Below are positions 35,978 through 44,392 of a stretch of DNA of 64,000 bases, piece by piece; the first letter of the stretch is position 1, and each line of letters begins with the position of its first letter. Below the pieces are notes generated by a model. The model did not search any database, was not told the origin of the DNA, and saw only the letters and a program-made list of their open reading frames with translations. This stretch comes from Flavobacteriales bacterium (GTDB lineage: Bacteria > Bacteroidota > Bacteroidia > Flavobacteriales > CAJXXR01): the NCBI GenBank assembly GCA_025210805.1, contig JAOAQX010000026.1:1-64000 (forward strand). Direction: 5' to 3'. The position numbers were made by a program, and so were the translations under genes.

Positions 35978-36078
35978 TTACTTATGATTGTTTGCACAAA
36001 TTTACCAAATCCTTTGGGAGTTTGGGTTTGATATAATTAAAGTTCTTTTCAAAGACTTATGAAATCCGTAAAACTAGG

Positions 36079-36603
36079 TTAATGAGACTCTATTTTTGTA
36101 TTTTCCTCCCAATCTCCTTTGGTACGCATTACATGCTCTATGAATTCTCTTACACAACCTTCTCCTCCATTCAAGGGAGAAATATAGGTGGCGATATTCT
36201 TGATCTCTGTTGCTGCATTTTTAGGACAAGCTGGAAGAGCCACTTCTTTCATTACTTCCCAGTCTGGTAAATCGTCCCCCATATAGGCTAAATCTTCTAG
36301 TTGGATATCATAACAAGCCATCAAATCCTTTAAACATTCCATTTTATCATGAGCTCCAAGATACACATCATAAATCCCGAGATAATGCATTCTTTTTCGA
36401 ACAGATTCTGACCTTCCGCCTGTAATTATGGCAACTTTATAACCTTTTTCCATTGCCAATTTCATGGCATAACCATCACGGGTATGCATCTCCCTGAGTT
36501 GATCTCCATTGGGCATAATAATGACTTTACCATTTGTTAGCACGCCATCTACATCAAACACAAAGGTGCTGATATTCTTCATTGTTTCTTTAAAATTCTC
36601 CAT
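36079..36603 (-). CDS. kdsC: 3-deoxy-manno-octulosonate-8-phosphatase (KdsC-type HAD)
   Basis: A 174-residue C0-type HAD phosphatase. The nucleophile motif is VFDVDGVLTNG, motif II is ITGGRSESV, and the MGDDLPDWEVM loop supplies the acidic motif IV. The length and the HTRDGYAMKLA region match KDO-8-P phosphatases, which form KDO for lipid A-core assembly. It overlaps the upstream gene by 14 bases and is likely translated with it. Confidence 0.9.
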   Translation of the reverse strand: MENFKETMKNISTFVFDVDGVLTNGKVIIMPNGDQLREMHTRDGYAMKLAMEKGYKVAIITGGRSESVRKRMHYLGIYDVYLGAHDKMECLKDLMACYDIQLEDLAYMGDDLPDWEVMKEVALPACPKNAATEIKNIATYISPLNGGEGCVREFIEHVMRTKGDWEENTKIESH

Positions 36604-37351
36604 GTCTTTTTATAATTTGATCACTAAGTATTTTATAAATATTTTGATAATCTTCTGGATAAGATTTTAAAATACTTTGGTGTTTCTTTATCGTTTTAAA
36701 GTCCTTTCTTTTTGCTGGACCCGTTTGTGCCTCAAAAGCGGTAAGGCTTGTTAGTTTCTCAATAGATTCTTCTACTAATGGAAGAATAATTTTAGGATTT
36801 AAACCTTCTTTCTCTAATATTTCTTGTGAAAAATCTATCATTAAATTTGAAAAATTTGAAGCAAAAACCGCTGCCAAATGAAGTTTTAATCTTTGGGTAG
36901 AATCTATGATAGAATTTCCCGACAAAAATCGCATAGCCATTGTTTCTAACTCATTGATTACCTCTACATCGCTTCCTTCAATTAGAATATGAATTTTTTC
37001 AAATAAAACTTCTTTTGATTTAGTAAACGAATGTAATGGATAAAAAACACCTTTTCTACTTGATTGTAAACTGGAAATATCCGTTGCTCCTGAACAGTGA
37101 ATATGTATTCCTCTTTCGGATATTTGCTGAGATAAATGGGCTATTACATCATCTGGAACACAAAAAAACAAAAGTAATTTCTCCGAAAAATCTTGTATAT
37201 CTTTAAGTGCCTTTGCATTGACCAGATCAGCTAATTCTTGAGCATTCTCGTGATTTCTAGAATAGATTTCTTTAATCTGATATCCTGTTTCATCCATTTT
37301 TTTTGCCAAATGGAAAGCGATATTTCCAGAACCGATGATTCCTATTTTCAT
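36590..37351 (-). CDS. Rossmann-fold oxidoreductase-like protein (DUF2520)
   Basis: A 253-residue protein. It begins with an NAD(P)-binding GxGxxA loop (IGIIGSGNIAFHLAKKM). The central HSFTKSK and the C-terminal helical domain with LKLHLAAVFASNFSNLM and TGPAKRKD match the DUF2520 family. These resemble short ketopantoate- or pyrroline-carboxylate-reductase-like proteins; the substrate is unknown. It overlaps kdsC by 14 bases, an arrangement seen in Bacteroidota. Confidence 0.85.
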   Translation of the reverse strand: MKIGIIGSGNIAFHLAKKMDETGYQIKEIYSRNHENAQELADLVNAKALKDIQDFSEKLLLFFCVPDDVIAHLSQQISERGIHIHCSGATDISSLQSSRKGVFYPLHSFTKSKEVLFEKIHILIEGSDVEVINELETMAMRFLSGNSIIDSTQRLKLHLAAVFASNFSNLMIDFSQEILEKEGLNPKIILPLVEESIEKLTSLTAFEAQTGPAKRKDFKTIKKHQSILKSYPEDYQNIYKILSDQIIKRHGEF

Positions 37352-37458
37352 AATGATTTCTTTTCTATTCTCTCACAAAACTTCAATTTTGTGTAATAAA
37401 GTTTAATGTTTCACGTTGAATTCTTTCAAATTTAGTAGATTATTTGTATTTTTTCATC

Positions 37459-37899
37459 ATGAAAACAGTTACTATGAAGAATTTATTTTTAAACCTATTA
37501 GCCTTTTTATTATTTCAATCCTCTTTTGGACAGAACATTGTTGGAGAATGGAATAATATTGACCCTGAAACTCAAAAAGTAAACTCTACCATTACCATCA
37601 CCAAAAGGGGTAATGAATATTTTGGGGCAATTACACATATTTCAAACCCTGCAAAAAGGAATGAAATATGTACAAAATGTAAAGGCGACTTAAAAGGTAA
37701 ACCTATGCTTGGATTAGAAATCCTAAGAAATCTTAAAAAAAATGACGATATTTTTGATGGTGGTAAAATCCTTGACCCAAAATCTGGAAAAGATTACAAA
37801 TGTAAAATCTGGGTTGACGAAGATGATGCAAACACCTTAAATGTGCGAGGATATATCGGTTTTTTCTATAGTACCCGTACTTGGGTTAGAAAAAAATAG
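37459..37899 (+). CDS. Exported DUF2147 family protein
   Basis: A 146-residue protein with a signal peptide ending SSFGQ. The body fits DUF2147: IVGEWNNIDPETQK, CTKCKGDLKGKPMLGLEIL, GGKILDPKSGKDYKCKIW and VRGYIGFFYSTRTWVR. The fold is a small beta-barrel secreted by many Proteobacteria and Bacteroidota; its role is unknown. The starts at 37459 and 37474 both give a workable signal peptide. It is monocistronic with its own terminator. Confidence 0.88.
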   Translation: MKTVTMKNLFLNLLAFLLFQSSFGQNIVGEWNNIDPETQKVNSTITITKRGNEYFGAITHISNPAKRNEICTKCKGDLKGKPMLGLEILRNLKKNDDIFDGGKILDPKSGKDYKCKIWVDEDDANTLNVRGYIGFFYSTRTWVRKK

Positions 37900-37920
37900 T
37901 CCTAACTATTCATACTCACA

Positions 37921-37957
37921 AAAAAGCCTTATTGTTATAAAACGATAAGGCTTTTTT
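37921..37957 (+). terminator. Intrinsic terminator after DUF2147
   Basis: AAAAAAGCCTTAT and ATAAGGCTTTTTT form a long stem with one wobble pair and end in a T run. Confidence 0.85.
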
Positions 37958-38059
37958 CTCATTTCTTAACTCACTTTGATACAGAATCCTTGTTAAAAAT
38001 ACACCGATTTTGATGTTATTTACCTATAAGTTCAGTTTCCTTTTCTGAGTATTCCGTTT

Positions 38060-38105
38060 CCGTTGTAGAACATCCCCCTTCCCCCCTTCAAAAGGGGGCT
38101 TAAAT
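38060..38105. repeat. C-rich/G-rich palindromic repeat core
   Basis: CCCCCTTCAAAAGGGGG (38082-38098) within AACATCCCCCTTCC...AAAGGGGGCTT. The same kind of core is at 18076-18090 and, degenerated, near 9890 and 11100, so this is a dispersed non-coding element between convergent genes. Confidence 0.5.
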
Positions 38106-38175
38106 TAGTGTGTGTAAATTAAAACCATACATAATCTAATTCGACTTCCCCAAAAAAAACTAGAGTCATTTTTAA

Positions 38176-39531
38176 TTATAATCTATTAAGAATAGCGTTT
38201 TCTACCTCTTTGCTATCCCATATTGCTTCTATATTTTCAAAAGATGCCATTACTTCATCCATAATCTTAGATTGCTTTATCCCTATTTCCCATGCATCTG
38301 CATAAGGTGTATGGCTAAATGTGACCATAGAATAAAGTGGAACCCATTTGTCTGGATGGTTTTTAAGCATTTTCTTTTCGATCTTTTTACGGAGCAAAAA
38401 CTCTACATCAGCAGTTTTATCACGCATTTCGATAAAATTATACAATGCCAAATCAGCAATTGCATCCGCATTTCTTTTTCTAGCTTTTTGATATTGATCT
38501 AGGATTGCGTCCCAATCATTTTTATCTGCTGCCCTTTCAATAATCTCGTGTAAAACGGTGCAATCTTCAAAACCGGCATTCATTCCTTGCCCATAGAAAG
38601 GTACAATTGCATGAGAAGCATCGCCAATTAAGGCAGTATTATTTCTTACCCAAGGGTAGGATCTGATAATACAGAGTGATGAGGTAGGATTTTCATTATA
38701 ATCTGCAATCAAATCTGGAATTAACTCAAGAGTATCTGGGAAGTGTTTTTTAAAAAATGCCATTACTTTAACATCGTCTGTTAATTGCTCAAAAGATTCT
38801 TCCCCCTCAAAAGGTAAAAATAAAGTACAGGTAAATGAACCGTCAAGATTAGGCAAAGCGATTAGCATGAACTCCCCTCTTGGCCAAATATGTAAAGCAT
38901 TTTTTTCTAGTTTATGACTTCCGTCTGGATTAGCTGGAATTTCTAATTCTTTATACCCATGATCAATATAGTCTTGCTGATAATCAAATCGATCTGTTCT
39001 TTGCATAGAGGCTCTCACTTTTGAGAATGCACCATCTGCTCCAAAAATTAAATCTGATTGATTGGTGAGTTCTTCACCAGTTTCTGTATTGGTGAGTTTT
39101 AGACTCGTTTCCTTTAAATTAACCCCTCTACACTTATGATCAAAAGTGACAGTGACATTTTCGTGTTTTTCTGCCAAGGTGATCATCGCATTATTCAAAC
39201 CTCCACGAGAAACAGAATAAATTGCTTGGTCATCAATTCCATAAAACTGCTCTGTTAGACTTCCGTCAACAGCATGCATTACACGCTTATACATAGGTAT
39301 AGCATGTTTTCTAATTTCATCAGATATTCCCACAATATCCAATGCTTTCCATCCTCTATCAGAAAGTGCCAAATTGATGGATTTCCCAGCGTAAGCAGAC
39401 TCTTTTCGAGAATCTGACCTGGCTTCAAAAATATCTACTTTATGACCTTTTTGTGCTAGAACAAGTGAAAGCAATGATCCTACTAATCCTGCTCCAGCAA
39501 TTTGAATATGTTTTTTTTCTGTTTGCATCAT
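38176..39531 (-). CDS. kmo: Kynurenine 3-monooxygenase
   Basis: A 451-residue FAD enzyme that hydroxylates kynurenine to 3-hydroxykynurenine with NADPH and O2. The N-terminal dinucleotide fold is IAGAGLVGSLLSLVLAQKGHKVDIFEAR, the DG motif is DLIFGADGAFSKVR, and the GD motif is ALIGDASHAIVPFYGQGMNAGFEDC. Family length is normal, and the usual hydrophobic C-terminus of eukaryotic KMO is absent. It is the last gene of a four-gene unit and lies 2 bases after kynU. Confidence 0.95.
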   Translation of the reverse strand: MMQTEKKHIQIAGAGLVGSLLSLVLAQKGHKVDIFEARSDSRKESAYAGKSINLALSDRGWKALDIVGISDEIRKHAIPMYKRVMHAVDGSLTEQFYGIDDQAIYSVSRGGLNNAMITLAEKHENVTVTFDHKCRGVNLKETSLKLTNTETGEELTNQSDLIFGADGAFSKVRASMQRTDRFDYQQDYIDHGYKELEIPANPDGSHKLEKNALHIWPRGEFMLIALPNLDGSFTCTLFLPFEGEESFEQLTDDVKVMAFFKKHFPDTLELIPDLIADYNENPTSSLCIIRSYPWVRNNTALIGDASHAIVPFYGQGMNAGFEDCTVLHEIIERAADKNDWDAILDQYQKARKRNADAIADLALYNFIEMRDKTADVEFLLRKKIEKKMLKNHPDKWVPLYSMVTFSHTPYADAWEIGIKQSKIMDEVMASFENIEAIWDSKEVENAILNRL

Positions 39532-39533
39532 TT

Positions 39534-40811
39534 CTAAGAAAGTTTATTTAGGGCGTTTTCTAGCGCTTTCCCAAATTTATAAATATCTGTAAAACTATTA
39601 TATAAAGGTACGGGAGCAATTCTAATAACATTAGGCTCTCTCCAATCGGCAATTACCCCTTCTTCTGTTAATAGATCAAAGAATTTTTTATCATAACCAT
39701 GTACAAATAGAGAAAACTGGCAACCTCTAGCTTTTTCTTCTTTTGGAGTGATTAATTCTACCACTTTTTTTCCTTGAGATGCATCTACTTCATTCAAAAC
39801 AAAATCCATAAAATCTCTTAGCTTTTTAGCCTTATTTTGAATATTCTCCCAGCCTGCTTTTTCAAAAATATCTAAAGATGCTCTATAAGCTGCCATTGCT
39901 AACACAGGGGCATTACTGGTTTGCCAAGATTCAGCAGTAGGAATAGGAACAAAACCTTTTTTCATTTCAAAACGATCTGATTTTCGATATCCCCACCAGC
40001 CTGCAAATTTGTGAAGTTCTTCGTTTTCATGATGTTTTTCATGCACGAAAATACTAGAGATGGATCCTGGTCCTGAGTTTAAGTATTTATAAGAACACCA
40101 AGCGGCAAAATCCACTTCCCAATCATGAAGATGTAAATCAATATTCCCTGCTCCATGTGCTAAATCCCAACCTACAGTTATACCTTTCTTCTTGGCTGCT
40201 GCTGTAATGGTTTTCATATCAAAAACCTGACCTGTATAATAGTTTACTCCACCAATCATGAGCATGGCAATCTGATCACCTTCTTTCTCAATAGTCTCTA
40301 AAATATCTTCGGTTCTCAATGTGTATTCACCTGCTCTTGCCGTCATTTCTAGAATAGCATCTTCTGGTTGATAACCATGAAACTTCACTTGAGATTCTAG
40401 TGCATATTGATCTGATGGAAAAGCGTTTTCTTCACATAAAATTTTATACTTCCCTTTTGTTGGACGATAAAAAGAAACCATTAGTAAGTGCAAATTCGTA
40501 GTCAAAGTATTCATGGCTACTACTTCTGTTGGCTTTGCTCCAACAAGTTTTGCAAGGCTATCGCTAAATCTTTCATGATAAGGCATCCAAGGATTTTTTG
40601 CATGAAAATGCCCTTCTACCCCATGAGTTTCCCAATCTTGTAATTCTGTCTCTATGGCTTTTCGGGCGCTTTTAGGCATTGCACCTAAAGAGTTTCCTGT
40701 AAAATAAATAGATTCTTTTCCTTGATATTTAGGTATGTGAAATAAATCTCTGAAAGATTTTAATTCATCTTGCTCATCCAGTTGTTGAGCATATTCTAAG
40801 CTATAATTCAT
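39534..40811 (-). CDS. kynU: Kynureninase
   Basis: A 425-residue PLP enzyme that cleaves kynurenine or 3-hydroxykynurenine to (3-hydroxy)anthranilate and alanine. Motifs seen are FTGNSLGAMPKSA, MNTLTTNLHLLMVSFY, GWDLAHGAGN with the cofactor Asp and His, and the Schiff-base Lys in WCSYKYLNSGPG. It precedes kmo by 2 bases. The pair feeds either NAD synthesis or tryptophan breakdown; no 3-hydroxyanthranilate dioxygenase gene is in the window. Confidence 0.95.
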   Translation of the reverse strand: MNYSLEYAQQLDEQDELKSFRDLFHIPKYQGKESIYFTGNSLGAMPKSARKAIETELQDWETHGVEGHFHAKNPWMPYHERFSDSLAKLVGAKPTEVVAMNTLTTNLHLLMVSFYRPTKGKYKILCEENAFPSDQYALESQVKFHGYQPEDAILEMTARAGEYTLRTEDILETIEKEGDQIAMLMIGGVNYYTGQVFDMKTITAAAKKKGITVGWDLAHGAGNIDLHLHDWEVDFAAWCSYKYLNSGPGSISSIFVHEKHHENEELHKFAGWWGYRKSDRFEMKKGFVPIPTAESWQTSNAPVLAMAAYRASLDIFEKAGWENIQNKAKKLRDFMDFVLNEVDASQGKKVVELITPKEEKARGCQFSLFVHGYDKKFFDLLTEEGVIADWREPNVIRIAPVPLYNSFTDIYKFGKALENALNKLS

Positions 40812-40831
40812 TGTGGTATTTTTTCCAGCCT

Positions 40832-41668
40832 CTAAGTTATCACAAATCCTCGTTCTACAAAAAGACTTATGACATACAAAATTGGAATAGATTCTAAAGC
40901 AATGGTAAAAAGAAAGTCTGGTGCGTTTTTACGGAGCATTGGAACAAGTTTTAAAAAAACTAGCACAGCGATAAGTAAAGACCAAACTGGCTCCAAAAAA
41001 ATATAAGTAAATCCGGCCCAAACAAACATATTAAGGGTAATAATTATGGGCATATCTACCCGATCTGCAAAGTGTTTTTTTAGAATATTTTCTTCTCCGT
41101 CATATTCTATATCTCGGAAATCGAAAGGTAGCGTTAAAGAGAATATGAGTAAAAAATTACTAAAGAATAAAATCCAATGGTTATCAAATTTAATTTCTCC
41201 AGACATTTCGTAGGGAATACTCACCGTAACTACGGACCAAATAAAAGCGATTAAAAAAGTTTTGAGATATGGGAGCTTTCTTAAACTCCACCATTTATTT
41301 TTGGTTTTTATAAATGGAATGGTGTAAAACACCACTGAAAAACCAACAATGACCACCCAAACAAGAGCCTCTCGCCAATTACAATTAAAAAAGAAATGAT
41401 AAAAGGCATAACCTAAAGATAACGTCATTGTAATTCCAAGATGGTTCATGAATTTATCTAAAAAACTAAGCCTTTCCTCTGATGCTTTTTCTGAAAAATA
41501 AATATGCCTGCTCAATCTGTGAAAGTGATAAACTCCATTGGATCCAAGAAATACTGTAATAATATAAAAGATATCGAGCTTCACCCCAAAATACACATAG
41601 CTTGAAACTGTAAGCATAGCTACGCTAAGTGACATTATCAAATTACTTTGTGAAAGAAATGTGAGCAT
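40832..41668 (-). CDS. UbiA-like polytopic membrane protein with a degenerate first Asp motif
   Basis: A 278-residue protein with seven to eight hydrophobic segments. A loop LTLPFDFRDIEYDGEEN resembles the second aspartate motif (DxxxD) of UbiA prenyltransferases. At the place of the first motif (NDxxDxxxD) the sequence reads SNGVYHFHRLSRH, so the diphosphate-binding aspartates are missing. Prenyl transfer is therefore doubtful. It shares one base with the upstream gene and lies 20 bases before kynU, so it is part of the kynurenine transcript. No further function can be inferred. Confidence 0.7.
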   Translation of the reverse strand: MLTFLSQSNLIMSLSVAMLTVSSYVYFGVKLDIFYIITVFLGSNGVYHFHRLSRHIYFSEKASEERLSFLDKFMNHLGITMTLSLGYAFYHFFFNCNWREALVWVVIVGFSVVFYTIPFIKTKNKWWSLRKLPYLKTFLIAFIWSVVTVSIPYEMSGEIKFDNHWILFFSNFLLIFSLTLPFDFRDIEYDGEENILKKHFADRVDMPIIITLNMFVWAGFTYIFLEPVWSLLIAVLVFLKLVPMLRKNAPDFLFTIALESIPILYVISLFVERGFVIT

Positions 41669-42492
41669 TAATTGAATCCTAATTCCCGATCTATTTCTTC
41701 TTCTTTTATTAATGAAAAGAAGGCTGGGGTTTTTGATTGCATAAAAAGAACCATCTGATAATAATCTTTAATTTTCAGTAAATGATTGAATAGTGGTTCT
41801 GTAGAACAAAAGTAAATAAATCTGTTAATATCTTTTGGAAGAATATTCATTTTGGAAAACAGACTGTCTCCAAAATGAACCCTAACACTTTCTAGTTCTG
41901 ACGACTGATTCTTCAACATATGAAGTTTTTTCATATCCTTCACATACTGACTTCCTCCCATAAAAACATTAGCTATTAATGAAGAACCAGCATAACTAAG
42001 TTCTCTTTCTTCATAAGTTTTATTTATTGGACCGGTATCCCAAGGTAAGTCAAGATTTTTGATTGCTTTTGCGGCATCGTCATCATCTCCAAAATGTTTT
42101 CTATACATAGAAAACCCTTCAGAAAGTACTACTTCATTCAGTTCAAAATTCTTTGGAAAGAGTAACACTTCTAGTATTCCTTTAAAATTTTCTTCAAGTA
42201 TTATCAGGTCTTGATTTTGTAAATTGACAGCCGAAAACCTTAAAGTATCTCCCGCTTTTGCAGAAATTTCAAAGTATCCATCTTGACGATTTGTGGTTCC
42301 TTTTTTTGACCTGAGATTAATAATATTAATTGGAATTTTTTCCTGAGATACAATTTTCACGACTCCTTCTACTTTTTTCTCTTGTGCAAAAGAATTTTGA
42401 GAAGAAAACAATAATAAAAAAGCGAAAAATATTTTTAAAAAATTTGTCAAATCAATCAATTTGTAGCAAATAAAACCAAAAATTATCATCAA
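41668..42492 (-). CDS. Exported CarboxypepD_reg-like protein
   Basis: A 274-residue protein with a long signal sequence ending NSFAQ. Residues about 40-120 match the carboxypeptidase-regulatory-like/CnaB-type beta-sandwich common in bacteroidotal envelope proteins (VEGVVKIVSQEKIPINIINLRSKKGTTNRQDGYFEISAKAGDTLRFS, ELNEVVLSE). The C-terminal about 150 residues have no recognised domain. It heads the unit that continues into the UbiA-like gene, kynU and kmo. Being outside the cytoplasm, it is unlikely to act in kynurenine chemistry itself. Confidence 0.75.
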   Translation of the reverse strand: MMIIFGFICYKLIDLTNFLKIFFAFLLLFSSQNSFAQEKKVEGVVKIVSQEKIPINIINLRSKKGTTNRQDGYFEISAKAGDTLRFSAVNLQNQDLIILEENFKGILEVLLFPKNFELNEVVLSEGFSMYRKHFGDDDDAAKAIKNLDLPWDTGPINKTYEERELSYAGSSLIANVFMGGSQYVKDMKKLHMLKNQSSELESVRVHFGDSLFSKMNILPKDINRFIYFCSTEPLFNHLLKIKDYYQMVLFMQSKTPAFFSLIKEEEIDRELGFN

Positions 42493-42532
42493 AAGAAACC
42501 TTTTAATTGGCTTTGGTATTAATTCACTTATA

Positions 42533-43696
42533 TTAACCCACTACAGGATGTCTTTCAAAAGGAATGTTTTCATCTATCATATACCGATAAGTGATCAGTT
42601 TTCTGTGTACATTAGTATCCAGGCGTTCTACAATTTTTAACATTTTGGGATTAAAATCACCTATCCAGTTTAAAGTAGTTTCTTCATAAGAAACTCGATG
42701 CTTAACATGATCAGAAAACCACTTCACCATCACTCCTTCAATTCCCTGTCCTTGAAATTCTTTTACTACTCCAAAAATTAGTCCAATCATTATTTTTGGT
42801 TTTTTGGTCATTTTATAATACATGAACTTCAATTTTCCAATCAAATTTAATTTAGAACCAACATGTCTAAATATTTCATTGAGCTCAGGGATATTTATAT
42901 AAAAAGCAATTGGTTTTCCTTCATTAAAAACAAAAACAATTATTTTTTTGTCCATAATAGGTTTCATGCTTTTTATCAACTTTAGTGCAACTTCTGGTTT
43001 CATTGCTTTAAAATTCTTAAAAGAACCTCCCCATGCACTATTATAAATAGTAACAAAATAGGAAGCAATTTCTTTTATACTCATCCCTTCGGCTGTTTTT
43101 ACTTCGAGCTTTCCAGATCGCATGGCTAGATTGTATTTTCGTACAAAAATTTCTTGAGCAGGAACATCAAGACTTCTGTGAAACACAAATTGCTCAAAAT
43201 AATTTTGAAAACCATAATTTTCAATCAGCTTTTGGTAATAAGGCAAATTGTACCCTTGATTATAGCTTGGAATTGCTGTAAAATTCTCCACTACACAACC
43301 CCAAAACTTATCTCTTTCTCCAAGGTTAATGGGACCATCAACTGCTTGAACACCCAATTTTTTTAAAAAATCTATAGCGGTATCAAATAATACATTTGCC
43401 GCTTCTTGGTTATCAATGCATTCAAAAAAACCTATTCCGCCTACCTTTATTTTTTCGGCTTTATATGTTTTCTGGTTCAAAAAGGCGGCTATTCTACCTA
43501 ATGGTTGGTTATTATCATCAAACAAAACATAACGTTTACACCATTCTGCCTTATAAGCCTTATTTTTTTCTGTAAAAGTATTTTTTACTTCATTATCTAA
43601 AGGCTGAATCCAATTCTTATCTTTATGATAAATTTTTTTTGGAAGTTCATAAAAAGCTTTTTCTAACGCCGGAGCATCAACTTCGTGAATATGCAT
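42533..43696 (-). CDS. GNAT-like (YghO-type) protein
   Basis: A 387-residue cytoplasmic protein. The N-terminal portion (FYELPKKIYHKDKNWIQPLDNEVK, then LGRIAAFLNQKT, GFFECIDNQEAANVLFDTAIDFLKKLGVQAVDGPINLGERDKFWG) and the later GVVKEFQGQGIEGVMVKWF match a conserved family usually annotated as GNAT-related or YghO-like. The Q/GxGxxG-type acetyl-CoA loop is partly recognisable in the last segment. The substrate is unknown. It stands 40 bases upstream of the carboxypeptidase-regulatory-like gene and may be the first gene of that transcript. Confidence 0.7.
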   Translation of the reverse strand: MHIHEVDAPALEKAFYELPKKIYHKDKNWIQPLDNEVKNTFTEKNKAYKAEWCKRYVLFDDNNQPLGRIAAFLNQKTYKAEKIKVGGIGFFECIDNQEAANVLFDTAIDFLKKLGVQAVDGPINLGERDKFWGCVVENFTAIPSYNQGYNLPYYQKLIENYGFQNYFEQFVFHRSLDVPAQEIFVRKYNLAMRSGKLEVKTAEGMSIKEIASYFVTIYNSAWGGSFKNFKAMKPEVALKLIKSMKPIMDKKIIVFVFNEGKPIAFYINIPELNEIFRHVGSKLNLIGKLKFMYYKMTKKPKIMIGLIFGVVKEFQGQGIEGVMVKWFSDHVKHRVSYEETTLNWIGDFNPKMLKIVERLDTNVHRKLITYRYMIDENIPFERHPVVG

Positions 43697-43927
43697 GAGT
43701 TTGTTTTTTTAACAAAAACAAAGGTAAGAATTTGATAAGACCAAATGAAATTAAGAAGAAGAGATATAGAAATCAACTAGATTACATAACAATGTTCAGC
43801 TAAAAAAAAGCTGATTTGTAACTTTATTATATAAAGTGTGAAATAAGGTAATTTTTCTGGGAAATAGCCTAAAAAATATTTTAAACTATTGTCGATAAAA
43901 AATATTTATTCCCGAATTTTGCCTTGT
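43697..43927. other. Gene-free divergent intergenic stretch
   Basis: No ORF or repeat was recognised. The sequence is very AT-rich. A weak promoter-like pair (TTG at 43889-43891 and GAATTTTG at 43914-43921) would transcribe toward the hairpin at 43947. Confidence 0.3.
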
Positions 43928-43991
43928 AAATATATATAACATTCCTAATCGAAAGACGAATATCGCGCCATTTGTCTTTCGATTTTTTTTT
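43928..43991 (+). ncRNA. Possible short RNA or leader ending in a strong hairpin terminator
   Basis: 43947-43957 and 43974-43984 form a perfect 11-bp stem, extended by three further pairs (one G-T), and run into nine T. This is a strong intrinsic terminator for plus-strand transcription, but no plus-strand gene lies upstream; the neighbour is a minus-strand gene. A transcript of about 60 bases from the weak promoter near 43914, or an attenuated leader of the gene at 44069, would explain it. Confidence 0.35.
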
Positions 43992-43998
43992 GTGATTT

Positions 43999-44006
43999 TA
44001 TTTTTG
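43999..44006 (+). promoter_or_regulatory. Possible -7 promoter element for the orphan gene at 44069
   Basis: TATTTTTG fits TAnnTTTG and lies just past the hairpin T-run, about 60 bases before the start codon. Evidence is limited to the motif. Confidence 0.3.
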
Positions 44007-44068
44007 ATGACACAAAATGTCACTCCTTATTCTGTACTTTGTTCTATTAACCTATGAACTAGACCAAA

Positions 44069-44371
44069 ATGAATACAGGAATTCAAAATGCCGAAAAAAT
44101 ACGGGACTTTTTTACAGGAACCAATGAAGATAACATGGTTCTACAAATGATTCCCTGTTTAAATAAAAAAATCTATTTAGCTTCTAAAACAGAGATATCA
44201 GAAAAAAGCATAAATCTATACATCAGATCACTACTAGACTGCGATATTAAACTGAGTCGTTATATCCATAATAGAATTGTAGGAAAAGGTTCTGTTTCAC
44301 AATATATATTTATAGGAAACAGCTTAGAAGAGCATGAAAATATTTTAGGAATGGTTATGCTTCCCCATTAG
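44069..44371 (+). CDS. Small hypothetical protein
   Basis: A 100-residue cytoplasmic protein without signal peptide, membrane segment or known motif. It reads as a mixed alpha/beta domain (DNMVLQMIPCLNKKIYLASKTEIS, INLYIRSLLDCDIKLSRYIHNRIVG, SQYIFIGNSLEEHENILGMVM). I do not recognise the family. It is transcribed alone between two minus-strand genes. Coding use agrees with its neighbours and it starts with a clear ATG, so it is probably real. Confidence 0.6.
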   Translation: MNTGIQNAEKIRDFFTGTNEDNMVLQMIPCLNKKIYLASKTEISEKSINLYIRSLLDCDIKLSRYIHNRIVGKGSVSQYIFIGNSLEEHENILGMVMLPH

Positions 44372-44392
44372 TGTTTTTTTTTCAAATTAAGA

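Noticed and set aside
35978-36078. FMN riboswitch upstream of ribBA
   Set aside because: The gap of about 100 bases is too short and has none of the conserved RFN element segments.
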